Shown: positions 11,575 to 20,187 of the stretch, piece after piece
Position numbering within the stretch: the stretch's first letter is position 1
Layout of the letters: each line of letters starts with the position of its first letter
Source of the DNA: Phocaeicola vulgatus
Lineage (GTDB): Bacteria; Bacteroidota; Bacteroidia; Bacteroidales; Tannerellaceae
Assembly (NCBI GenBank): GCA_022009975.1
Contig: CP091733.1
Location: forward strand, 2,586,501-2,650,500
Direction: 5' to 3'
DNA length: 64,000 nucleotides
The notes under the pieces: generated by a model
What the model saw: only the letters and a program-made list of their open reading frames with translations
What the model was told of the DNA's origin: nothing
Databases searched by the model: none
Program-made: the position numbers and the translations under genes

Positions 11575-11662
11575 GCTTTTCACCTAAGTGATAAGTGCTT
11601 TTCACTTAGGTGATAAATGCTTTTCATTAAGGTGATAAGTGCTTTTCACTTAGGTGATAAAC
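11575..11662. repeat. Four tandem 22-bp units, each holding a TCAC-NNNN-GTGA palindrome
   Basis: Units begin at 11575, 11597, 11619 and 11641 with the form GCTTTTCACTTAGGTGATAA plus two bases. Unit 1 carries TCACCTAAGTGA, the exact reverse complement of TCACTTAGGTGA in units 2 and 4. Unit 3 is degenerate (TCATTAAGGTGA). The array fills the space between the convergent CPBP and lptB genes and can fold into hairpins in either transcript, so it may end transcription of both. Confidence 0.85.
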
Positions 11663-11667
11663 CAAGT

Positions 11668-12419
11668 TTACAAATCCTTTTTACGCAAGACAAAGTCTTT
11701 ACCTAAATACTTCTCTCGTACGATTTCATTCTCCGCCAACTGCTCCGCTGTTCCCTGGAACAACACCTTTCCTTCAAACAGGAGATAGGCTCGGTCACAA
11801 ATACTCAACGTCTCATATACGTTATGATCGGTTATCAAGATACCGATGTTCTTATGACGCAACTTGGCAACAATCGTCTGGATATCCTGCACTGCAATCG
11901 GGTCAACGCCGGCAAACGGCTCGTCCAACATGATAAACTTCGGGTTGATAGCCAAACAACGGGCAATTTCAGCACGGCGACGCTCACCACCTGAAAGCTG
12001 GTCGCCCAAGTTCTTCCGCACCTTTTGCAAACCGAACTCAGTAATCAGGCTCTCCAATTTCTCCTTTGGTATTCCGGTGTCGTTTCTGTCATCTCCAACA
12101 CTGAACGGATATTGTCCTCTACTGTCATTTTGCGGAAGATGGATGCCTCCTGCGCCAAATATCCGATACCACAACGGGCACGCTTGTAGACAGGATACTT
12201 CGTAATCTCCTGGTCGTTCAAGAATATTTTTCCTTCGTTGGGAGTAACCAAACCAACAGTCATGTAAAATGTCGTAGTTTTACCGGCTCCATTCGGACCC
12301 AGCAAACCGACAATTTCCCCTTGTTTCACATTAATCGAGACATGATTCACCACGGTTCTTGCCCGATACTTCTTGACCAAATCTTCTGTACGAAGAATCA
12401 TCCCCTGCTCTTCCTCCAT
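11668..12419 (-). CDS. lptB: LPS export ABC transporter ATPase LptB (one frameshift)
   Basis: Cytoplasmic ATPase that powers lipopolysaccharide transport from the inner to the outer membrane. It shows Walker A GPNGAGKTT, the LptB-typical YLAQEASIFRKMTVEDN Q-loop region, signature LSGGERRR, Walker B FIMLDEPFAGVDP and the switch histidine in LITDHN. One base is missing at the TTT of 12065-12067 (AAA to AAAA on the coding strand), restoring TTPEYQKEKLESLI; the repaired length is 250 residues. ATG at 12401 is an alternative start. The OstA-like protein at 1-715 may act in the same pathway. Confidence 0.92.
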
Positions 12420-12467
12420 GCGCCTTGTTTAGTTGTCTATTTAGTTATAATATCTTTATATTCCACA

Positions 12468-12475
12468 CAAAGATA
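12468..12475 (-). promoter_or_regulatory. Putative -7 element for lptB
   Basis: TATCTTTG on the minus strand, 48 bp upstream of the lptB start. No good TTTG is seen at the expected -33 distance, so the call is tentative. Confidence 0.4.
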
Positions 12476-12504
12476 TAACAAAGAAACGAAAAGCCATCCG
12501 TTTA

Positions 12505-12535
12505 TTTGAGTTTTCAAAAGATATTCGTACTTTTG
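12505..12535 (+). promoter_or_regulatory. Bacteroidetes promoter for the small membrane protein-mutL operon
   Basis: TTTG (12505-12508), 19-bp spacer, TACTTTTG (12528-12535): an exact match to TTTG-N19-TAnnTTTG, 23 bp before the first ATG. Confidence 0.75.
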
Positions 12536-12558
12536 GGCATAATTCAAAAAGAAAACGT

Positions 12559-12864
12559 ATGGCATTATTCTCTTTTTACAATGTGCGTAAACCACGCCAA
12601 TTTGAGCACAAACCAATCTATTGGGACCCTCGCAAAGAGGCAATGGAAGAACGTGTGCGCAAAGTGAAGCGTGAAATGGGCTTGGAAGAGACGGAAGAAG
12701 AGTACAAGCCCCAAATCAAAGGGACTTTCATCGAAGGGACTTCCCATTTGAAGCGAAGTAGAGACAAAGGAGAAAACAGCCGAAGCAGAGAATACAAAAA
12801 CGTCAAGCTGTTGATTGCCCTTGCTGTACTTGCATTGTTGTTTTGGTATTTGTTTTGGAAATGA
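12559..12864 (+). CDS. Small tail-anchored membrane protein of unknown function
   Basis: 101 residues. The first 80 are highly charged and probably cytoplasmic (KEAMEERVRKVKREMG is a likely helix). The last 18 form a single transmembrane segment (LLIALAVLALLFWYLFW) ending in lysine, so it looks tail-anchored. The stop overlaps the mutL ATG (ATGA), implying translational coupling with MutL. I do not recognise a named family. A good promoter lies just upstream, which supports it as a real gene. Confidence 0.75.
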   Translation: MALFSFYNVRKPRQFEHKPIYWDPRKEAMEERVRKVKREMGLEETEEEYKPQIKGTFIEGTSHLKRSRDKGENSRSREYKNVKLLIALAVLALLFWYLFWK

Positions 12865-14759
12865 GTGATATCATACACCTACTACCGGATAATATTGCCA
12901 ACCAAATTGCTGCCGGCGAAGTCATCCAACGTCCTGCGTCTGTGGTAAAGGAATTGGTGGAAAACGCCATTGATGCCGGAGCGACCCAAGTCCAGGTAAA
13001 TATCAAGGACGCCGGGAAAACTTTAGTCCAGGTGATTGACAACGGGAAAGGTATGTCGGAAACGGATGCCCGCATGGCATTTGAGCGCCATGCTACTTCT
13101 AAAATTGCCAAAGCCGACGACTTGTTCTCTCTTCGCACCATGGGATTCAGAGGAGAGGCATTGGCTTCTATCGCCGCTGTCGCCCAAGTGGAATTACGAA
13201 CCCGGCGAAAAGATGCCGAATTAGGAACGAAATTGGAAATCAACGGTTCACAACTCCAGCATATTGAAGAGGACGCTTGTGCTGAAGGAAGTATCTTTTC
13301 CGTCAAGAACCTTTTCTTCAATGTCCCGGCTCGCCGGAAATTTCTAAAGTCAAACGACACAGAATTCCGCAACATCATCAACGAATTTGAACGGATTGCT
13401 TTAGTCAATCCGTCTGTTGCCCTTTCTCTCTTCCATAACGAGACGGAGATATTCAACCTGCCGGAATCCGGATTGCGCCAACGTATTATTAATGTATATG
13501 GGAAAACTCTCAACCAAAAGATGCTGTCGTTGGAGGCAGACAGTTCATTGGTTTCCATAACAGGTTATGTCGGCAAGCCGGAAGCAGCCAAAAAACGCGG
13601 AGCTTTGCAGTTCTTCTTCGTCAACGGTCGTTTCATGAAACACTCCTATTTCCACAAAGCCGTGATGCAAGCCTATGAACAGCTGATTCCTGCGGGGGAA
13701 ATGCCAAGCTATTTTATTTACTTCAATTTGGACCCGTCCACCATTGACGTAAATATCCATCCGACCAAGACAGAGATAAAGTTTGAGAACGAACAACCGA
13801 TTTGGCAGATTCTTTTAGCCACAGTACGAGAGACTTTGGCTAAATCGAGTGCGATTCCAACTATCGACTTCAATACAGAAGGAGCTATCGACATTCCTAT
13901 ATACAATCCGGGAAAGAGAGTGAGCGGGAACAGTTCCCCAAAAGTGGAAGTCCGTTCCAACTATAATCCTTTCCAACGGGAAATCGTCCATCCGGACAAA
14001 GCTCCGGCTTTCGACTGGACAGAGTTGTACAACAATTTTGAAGCAGACCGCAGCTCAGCTCTTCCCGAAGAAGAAGACAATGTAGTTGAAAAGCGTATTC
14101 CTACAATCGACAGCGAAGAGCGTCCTATTCTTCCAACAGAACAGGAGCCTGAAAAAGAGAAAGCTCTATTTTCCGCTAATCCAACGGAACAAAGCCACAT
14201 CACGCCTTGCTTCCAATACAAAAACCGCTATTTGATTACTTCCCTTAAATCGGGCATGGCGATTATCGACCAGCACCGGGCACATGTACGCATCTTGTTT
14301 GAACAATACCAAAAGTCCATCCTGCAACAAAAAAGCGTATCCCAACAAATGCTTTTCCCGGCAATGGTAGATTTTACCCAAGCGGAAGAACAAGTATTGG
14401 CGGACTTGTTGCAAGATTTGAATTATTCGGGATTCGAGTTGAGTAATTTGGGAGGAGGAAGTTATGCCATCAACGGCGTTCCTTCGGGCATGGAAGGTGT
14501 GGATTGTGTAAATCTATTGAAAGAGATTGTCGTTAAAAGTATGGAAACCGGAATCAAGGCCCATGAAGATATTGCAAAAACGATTGCTTTCTCATTGGCT
14601 TCCGCCCAAGCAATACCGGCAGGGAAAGTCCTTTCCTCTGAAGAGATGGACCATTTGTTGGCTTCCTTATTCCTTTGTCCTGATATGAACCTTACTCCGG
14701 ATGGGAAAACAATATTCACACTGCTGACAGACGACGAATTAGGAAACAGATTCCGCTGA
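12861..14759 (+). CDS. mutL: DNA mismatch repair protein MutL
   Basis: Mismatch repair mediator, intact, 632 residues. The N-terminal GHKL ATPase shows NQIAAGEV, ENAIDAGAT, DNGKGM and GFRGEALASI. A linker of about 100 residues rich in Glu, Pro and Ser precedes the C-terminal dimerisation domain. The usual endonuclease signature is altered: DQHA-x2-E-x4-E appears as DQHRAHVRILFE (from Asp470), and the CPHGRP zinc motif appears as CPDMNLTPDG (Cys606). The start at 12861 is taken because it opens with MSDIIHLLPD, the usual start of the ATPase, and overlaps the previous stop; upstream in-frame residues belong to the small membrane protein's coding region. Confidence 0.95.
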   Translation: MSDIIHLLPDNIANQIAAGEVIQRPASVVKELVENAIDAGATQVQVNIKDAGKTLVQVIDNGKGMSETDARMAFERHATSKIAKADDLFSLRTMGFRGEALASIAAVAQVELRTRRKDAELGTKLEINGSQLQHIEEDACAEGSIFSVKNLFFNVPARRKFLKSNDTEFRNIINEFERIALVNPSVALSLFHNETEIFNLPESGLRQRIINVYGKTLNQKMLSLEADSSLVSITGYVGKPEAAKKRGALQFFFVNGRFMKHSYFHKAVMQAYEQLIPAGEMPSYFIYFNLDPSTIDVNIHPTKTEIKFENEQPIWQILLATVRETLAKSSAIPTIDFNTEGAIDIPIYNPGKRVSGNSSPKVEVRSNYNPFQREIVHPDKAPAFDWTELYNNFEADRSSALPEEEDNVVEKRIPTIDSEERPILPTEQEPEKEKALFSANPTEQSHITPCFQYKNRYLITSLKSGMAIIDQHRAHVRILFEQYQKSILQQKSVSQQMLFPAMVDFTQAEEQVLADLLQDLNYSGFELSNLGGGSYAINGVPSGMEGVDCVNLLKEIVVKSMETGIKAHEDIAKTIAFSLASAQAIPAGKVLSSEEMDHLLASLFLCPDMNLTPDGKTIFTLLTDDELGNRFR

Positions 14760-14770
14760 TGCAGTCATAG

Positions 14771-14806
14771 TCTGCCGGCAACTTTCTTCTTCAAGGTTGC
14801 CGACAG
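14771..14806. terminator. Hairpin between convergent mutL and nrdG
   Basis: Imperfect inverted repeat TCTGCCGGCAAC/GGTTGCCGACAGA with a short loop, in the 48-bp gap between two convergent stops. There is no clear T tract on either side, so termination is plausible but unproved. Confidence 0.5.
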
Positions 14807-14807
14807 A

Positions 14808-15323
14808 TTACAAATCTTCTGATAGAAAAGGCCGATAATCCAAAAGCTCCGTTTTCCCACTTCTCAATGAGGCTTGCACATCGACAAGACGTTGGTTGGA
14901 ACTTCCACGAAACAATAAATCCTCATCCTTCAATGCTTCCATGAAAAGTCCATCAACAAGGACATCTATATAATGGAGCAATGCAGCAGTATCAGGCATC
15001 TGCAACAAATCCTCAAACAAATAGCCCGTATAGCACCAAATCGTTTTGGTACTATTCTCTTTTATCAAACGTGCCAATTCCGTGAACCCTTTAGCTTGAT
15101 ACATGGGATCTCCACCAGTAAATGTGACATTGGCAAACTCGTCCGACATGATTTGCTGAAAGATAGCAGAAGCTTCCACTTCTCTCCCATTACGAATATC
15201 CCAAGACTGGGGATTATGGCATCCCGGACAGTGATTGACACAACCGGCACAATAGACAGCGGTCCGGAAACCCGGACCGTCAACTGTCGTATCTTCTACA
15301 ATATTTAATAATGATATTTTCAT
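14808..15323 (-). CDS. nrdG: Anaerobic ribonucleotide reductase activating protein (radical SAM)
   Basis: Radical-SAM activase that installs the glycyl radical on NrdD. 171 residues, intact. The iron-sulfur motif CVNHCPGC (Cx3Cx2C) lies near residue 29, followed by the FTGGDPMYQ segment of the SAM-binding region. It starts 13 bp after the nrdD stop, so the two form an operon. It makes sense only in an anaerobe or facultative anaerobe, since the radical enzyme is destroyed by oxygen. Confidence 0.94.
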   Translation of the reverse strand: MKISLLNIVEDTTVDGPGFRTAVYCAGCVNHCPGCHNPQSWDIRNGREVEASAIFQQIMSDEFANVTFTGGDPMYQAKGFTELARLIKENSTKTIWCYTGYLFEDLLQMPDTAALLHYIDVLVDGLFMEALKDEDLLFRGSSNQRLVDVQASLRSGKTELLDYRPFLSEDL

Positions 15324-15336
15324 TGTCTCTTACATA

Positions 15337-17548
15337 CTACTTATCAACGTGCGTAACGCGGTCTTTCAGTTCCGCCAACTTTGCCCTATTCCAACGATCG
15401 GTCGTTCCTACCAAATATCCAGTAATACGCTGCAACTTGTCCAAATGTTTACTTCCGCACTTCGGGCAAACTTCCAAATGGGTGGCTGCGTTCTCATATC
15501 CGCAATCCATACAGCGGTTGCGATTATGATTTACCGAACCATAACCAATGTTGTATTTATCCATCATATCGACAATGCGCATGATTGCTTCCGGGTTATG
15601 AGTCGCATCCCCGTCCATCTCCACATAAAATATATGTCCGCCTCGTGTCAACTCATGATAAGGAGCTTCCACTTCCGCTTTGTGGCGCGCACTACATTTA
15701 TAATATACTGGAACATGATTGGAATTGGTATAATAATCTCTGTCCGTAACACCCGGAATAGAACCATACTGTTTGCGGTCACGACGAGTAAACTTACCAG
15801 ACAAACCTTCAGCTGGAGTAGCCAATATACTATAATTATGCTGGTATTTCAGAGAATCGGTTGGCACAGTCACGCATATAAGTGACAATCTTCAAGCCCA
15901 ATTCCTGTGAAGCCGCATCCTCGCCATGATGTTTTCCCGTCAAAGCGACCAAACATTCGGCCAATCCGATAAACCCGATACCCAATGTTCCTTGATTGAT
16001 AACTGAAGCAATCGTATCATTCGAACTCAACTTATCACAACCCAACCACAACGACCGCATCAACAATGGGAATTGTTTCGCATACGCTGTCTTTTGGAAC
16101 TCCATACGTTCATGCAATTGACGGGCAGTCACTTCCAACATATTATCCAACTTCGAGAAGAACACAGCAATACGGTTGTCATAATTTTTGATATTCATGC
16201 ACTCGATAGCCAAACGGACAATATTAATGGTTGAGAAGGAAATATTACCACGACCGATAGAAGTCTTCGGTCCGAAACGATTTTCAAATACGCGGGTACG
16301 ACATCCCATTGTCGCTACTTCATGGTTATAACGCAACGGATCATCGGCTTTCCACTCCTCACTGTAATTGAACGTTGCATCCAAATTAAGGAAATTCGGG
16401 AAGAAACGGCGAGCCGTAACTTTGCAAGCCATTTGATACAAATCATAATTTCGGTCTTCCGGCAAATAACTAACGCCACGTTTCTTCTTCCAGATTTGAA
16501 TCGGGAAAATAGCAGTTTCACCATTTCCCACGCCCCGATAAGTCGTTTTTAGCAACTCACGGATAATGCAACGTCCTTCAGCAGATGTGTCCGTTCCATA
16601 ATTGATAGAACTGAACACAACTTGGTTACCCCCTCTCGAGTGAATCGTATTCATATTATGTATGAAAGCCTCCATGGATTGATGCACACGGGCAACTGTC
16701 CTGTTCATCGCATGTTGCAACAAACGAGCTTCGCCTTCCATGCCATCCAACGGACGGTCAATGAAATCATCCAATTCTTTATGGTAAAAATGGTTTAAGT
16801 CAAGACCGGTCAACTGTTCTACTGTTTTAACTTCTTCAATAAAACTTGATCTTACATACGGAGCCAAATAAAAGTCAAAGGCAGGAATCGCCTGTCCGCC
16901 GTGCATTTCATTCTGTGCTGTTTCCAAAGAAATACATCCTAAAATGCTGGCAGTCTCTATGCGCTTTGCCGGACGGGATTCTCCATGCCCAGCAGAGAAG
17001 CCATTTCGCAAAATCTTATCCAACGGATGCTGTACACAAGTCAAGCTTTTTGTCGGATAATAATCTTTGTCATGGATATGCAAATAGTTATTCGATACAG
17101 CATTGCGCACCTCCTCACTTAACAAATAGTCGTCCACGAAAGGTTTAGTGGTTTCGCTGGCGAATTTCATCATCATTCCAGCAGGAGTATCCGCATTCAT
17201 GTTTGCATTTTCACGAGTAATATCATTCGATTTGATATCTATAATTTCCAAGAAAATATCACGTGTTTTGGCTTTACGTGCAATGCTCCGTTGGTTTCGG
17301 TAGGCGATATATTTTTGAGCAACATCCTTTCGGCTACTGTTCATCAATTCCATTTCCACTGCATCTTGGATGGCTTCAACACTCATCTGTGATTTCCCAT
17401 TGGTCGAAATCCGATTAGCAATTTGGTAAATCAAATGCATGTCTTCTCCCACTTCTGTGTGCAACATAGCTTTCCGAATGGCGGATGCTATTTTTTCTTC
17501 ATTAAAACCGACAATTCTGCCGTCTCGTTTGATTACAGTTTGGATCAT
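15337..17548 (-). CDS. nrdD: Anaerobic ribonucleoside-triphosphate reductase (one frameshift)
   Basis: Class III ribonucleotide reductase making dNTPs under anaerobiosis; 737 residues after repair. It opens with an ATP-cone (VIKRDGRIVGFNEEKI), the allosteric domain. The C-terminus has a zinc site (CMDCGYE and CPKCGS) and the glycyl-radical loop RITGYLVG. The two frames meet at the TTT of 15847-15849: two extra A on the coding strand (A5 instead of A3) give ANRFSEKYQHNYSILATPAEG. The shift is +1, so gain of one base elsewhere nearby would also fit, but the two-A loss matches several other genes here. nrdG follows directly. Confidence 0.93.
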
Positions 17549-17951
17549 TTTAATAGACTTTTATTTGGTTTATGTTTATGCCTACAAAGATATCAGTAAT
17601 TGGAATAAATTTTTATTTTGGAAAACTTTTTAACGTGTTAATTATTGTCAATCATTTATATAACAGTATATTATATAATCAAAGTGGGAAACTTTTTATT
17701 TTTAATAAAATATTTGTTTCCCGAAAAAAGAATTTTATCTTTAGAAAAATATTGAAAAGATGCAAGAATAATCGTCTTTTTAATATAAGCAAAAGGAGTT
17801 TCTTCCGTCACTTGCGACAACTCTTCCCATAAAACCCAGCTTGGTTGAAACGACGATAGAAAAATCTCCGCAAAGATAGGGAAAAGCATGGAACGCATAA
17901 CCAAAAAATCTTATCTTTGTAGAGAAGTTAAATTTATAAGAGCATCGCATC
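17549..17951. other. AT-rich divergent intergenic region, nrdD / lactonase
   Basis: 403 bp without a convincing gene. On the minus strand TATCTTTG (17585-17592) could be the -7 element for nrdD. On the plus strand TATCTTTG (17912-17919) could serve the lactonase gene. The middle is rich in runs of A and T with no clear hairpin. I see no repeat. Confidence 0.5.
17912..17919 (+). promoter_or_regulatory. Putative -7 element for the lactonase-type gene
   Basis: TATCTTTG matches TAnnTTTG and lies 32 bp before the ATG. No clear TTTG at -33 distance. Confidence 0.45.
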
Positions 17952-19075
17952 ATGAAAAAGATTACAGGCCTACTTGGCATGGCGACTACCATCCTTTGTT
18001 GTAACGGCTGCATCTCTGAAGAAGCGGGAATGTATTTGCTGGTAGGTTCCTACTCCTCTTCCGCCGAAAACGGAATCCACGTATTAAACTTTGACGAAGA
18101 GAAAGGGGAAAGCCATCTCGTATCGGGAATGAACGGAATCGCCAATCCCTCTTTTTTAGTCCCGGCATATAACGGGAAACGGATTTACAGCGTCAGTGAG
18201 ACAGATGATGAAACGGCATCTCTTTTCGCCTATTCTTTTAATTCGGGCAATGGCTCTCTTCAACTCATCAACAAGCAACCGACCAACGGGACGGCTCCTT
18301 GCCATGTTTGGGTAGATTCTTTCGACCAGCTTGCCATCACAGCAAATTACAATGGAGGAAGCATCAGTATTTCCCTATCGCTACGGATGGAAGCCTGCAA
18401 GAAGCCATCGTGGAAAAACACGAAGGCGGCAATCCTGATTCGGAAAGACAATCCTGCCCGCATTTACATTATATCTATTCCTCGCCAAGTGGAGAATATG
18501 TTTATGCCAACGACTTGGGGACAGACCGTATATATAAATATAATGTAGTAACCGATAACGGAAAAACACATTTGGAAAAAGGAACACCAAGTTATTTCCA
18601 ATTGCCTGCCGGAGAAGGTCCACGCCACACGACATTCCACCCGAACGGCAAATATGCTTACACAATCGGGGAATTATCTGGCAATGTAACAGTCTTTACA
18701 TTATCTCCCGACGGGAATTTAGACCCGATACAAACCATCGCCGCCGACACCTTGTCGGCAGCCGGAAGCGCAGACATCCATTTATCCCCTAATGGGAAAT
18801 TCCTTTATGCTTCCAACCGGTTAAAAGGAGACGGAATTGCTATCTTCTCGGTTGACAACAAAAGCGGGCTGCTTACAAAAGTAGGCTACCAACCGACCAG
18901 TATTCATCCGAGAAATTTCGCCATCACGCCCAATGGGAAATACTTGTTGTGCGCTTGCCGGGATGATAATAAAATTCAAATCTTCCGAATCAATGCAAAC
19001 AACGGTCTGCTCCATGACACGGGGAAAGATATCAAAATAGAACAGCCCGTTTGTTTGAAATTCATCTTAAAGTAG
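17952..19075 (+). CDS. Secreted lactonase-type seven-bladed beta-propeller lipoprotein (one frameshift)
   Basis: 374 residues after repair. Lipoprotein signal with the lipobox near CCNGC. The body repeats propeller blades of the 6-phosphogluconolactonase/YbhE family (Lactonase, PF10282): PNGKYAYTIGELSGNVTVF, SPNGKFLYASNRL and TPNGKYLLCACRDDNKI are blade signatures. One T is missing at 18370-18372, restoring SISIFPIATDGSLQEAIVEK. Because it is a lipoprotein, hydrolysis of a cytoplasmic sugar lactone is unlikely, and the real substrate is unknown. Confidence 0.8.
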
Positions 19076-19144
19076 GCTTTTTCAGGCAAACCTGAGCAGA
19101 AGAACAACAACAATGTTAAATTATCCTACAAAAGGCGCTACAAA

Positions 19145-19176
19145 TTTGGTGGAATAAAATTAATGTTTTACCTTTG
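19145..19176 (+). promoter_or_regulatory. Bacteroidetes promoter for tRNA-Leu
   Basis: TTTG (19145-19148), 20-bp spacer, TACCTTTG (19169-19176), an exact consensus match about 40 bp before the mature tRNA. Confidence 0.8.
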
Positions 19177-19216
19177 CATCACATTTGAGAAATAAATCTA
19201 AATGCAAAAGAGAAAC

Positions 19217-19300
19217 GCCCAGATGGCGGAATCGGTAGACGCGCTGGTCTCAAACACCAGTGGATTCACTTCCATCCCGGTTCGACCCCGGGTCTGGGTA
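19217..19300 (+). tRNA. tRNA-Leu (anticodon CAA)
   Basis: 84-nt class II tRNA with a long variable arm. Acceptor GCCCAGA pairs with TCTGGGT (G-U at the first pair). The anticodon stem GGT/ACC region encloses CTCAAAC, giving anticodon CAA for UUG codons. The T arm is CCCGG-TTCGACC-CCGGG. CCA is not encoded. Confidence 0.95.
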
Positions 19301-19303
19301 CTA

Positions 19304-19346
19304 AAAGCGGTTGGTAATCGAGTGATTATCAATCGCTTTCTTTTTA
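19304..19346 (+). terminator. Terminator after tRNA-Leu
   Basis: Stem AAAGCG/CGCTTT extended by TTG/CAA and TAATC/GATTA around a short loop, followed by CTTTTTAT. Confidence 0.75.
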
Positions 19347-20187
19347 TACCGCATCTATTTTTTTGAAAAGGCAGCATGCTTTTCCTGACTTCGCATCCCC
19401 AAAAACATGCTTTTTGCAACTGATTGACAAACAATATAATGTATTTTGTCGTCACCCGATTTTAGGTGACGTATTGACGAAATCAGATAGTATCGGAGTA
19501 AGAATCCAACGTCCGATATAGAAATTCCGATAAAGCCATGCATGATACCTGCCAATCCTTGAAAATAAATTGGATAAACGTTTTTCGACTAGACTTATTA
19601 CACGACTCAGGATGCATAGTTTATTTGGTAATGACATTTTAATCTTCTCATATAAGCGAGAAGCATTTTTCATATATGTGAGAAGATAAATACTTGGTTG
19701 TAAACTCAAAAAAGTAGGACAACACGTTATCATCTTGTTTATACCCAATGCCGGCTGGCACGGGAATAAAGAACATACTTACAAGTGACACGATGACGAA
19801 GTCAGGAAAAAACAATGGTTTTTATTTTGGAAAAGATAGTATATTTTACAAACAGGAAACAACCCGCTTTTTAAAGGCGATAGGGAAGCAAAGAAAAGCA
19901 AGATAAATTGGGAAATGGAAACCAAATTGTCAGCCTTTAAGAGGAGAAAGAGCCATGAATCGGGTCAATATTCCATCTTAAATTGTTAAAATCCGAATCC
20001 AAATAACTTTTTATCAAAAAAAATCACAATTAGAATCAAAATAATTCCTACCTTCGCACACGAATTGAAAAGCAATTAACGAATCGACTTTAATAACGCC
20101 TATTATATCGTTTTATTTCTATTCAATCAAATAAAATTAACGTATTCCTGTGAAAGGAAATACAATTCATTTAATTAATTCAAATAT
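19347..20187. other. Long noncoding gap upstream of susC
   Basis: About 840 bp with no credible gene; short open frames here lack family resemblance and codon bias. The middle holds a composite repeat (19649-19806). The 3' end is AT-rich leader of susC, with TACCTTCG at 20049-20056, one base off the -7 consensus and with no -33 partner. Parts of 19360-19560 look like decayed coding sequence, but nothing could be identified. Confidence 0.6.
19649..19806 (+). repeat. Composite intergenic repeat, copy 1 (22-bp units plus core)
   Basis: Two 22-bp units begin with CATATA at 19649 and 19671 and contain GAGAAG exactly 22 bp apart. After about 26 bp comes a core at 19717-19806 that starts GGACAACACGTTATCAT and ends GACACGATGACGAAGTCAGG. 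The same arrangement, inverted, is found at 63072-63224. Confidence 0.75.

Noticed and set aside
11575..11662. CRISPR array
   Set aside because: Units are directly adjacent with no spacers, and no cas gene is present.
19452..19748. 98-residue open frame upstream of susC
   Set aside because: It overlaps the repeat, has no recognised domain, and its frame is not supported by a promoter or neighbours.
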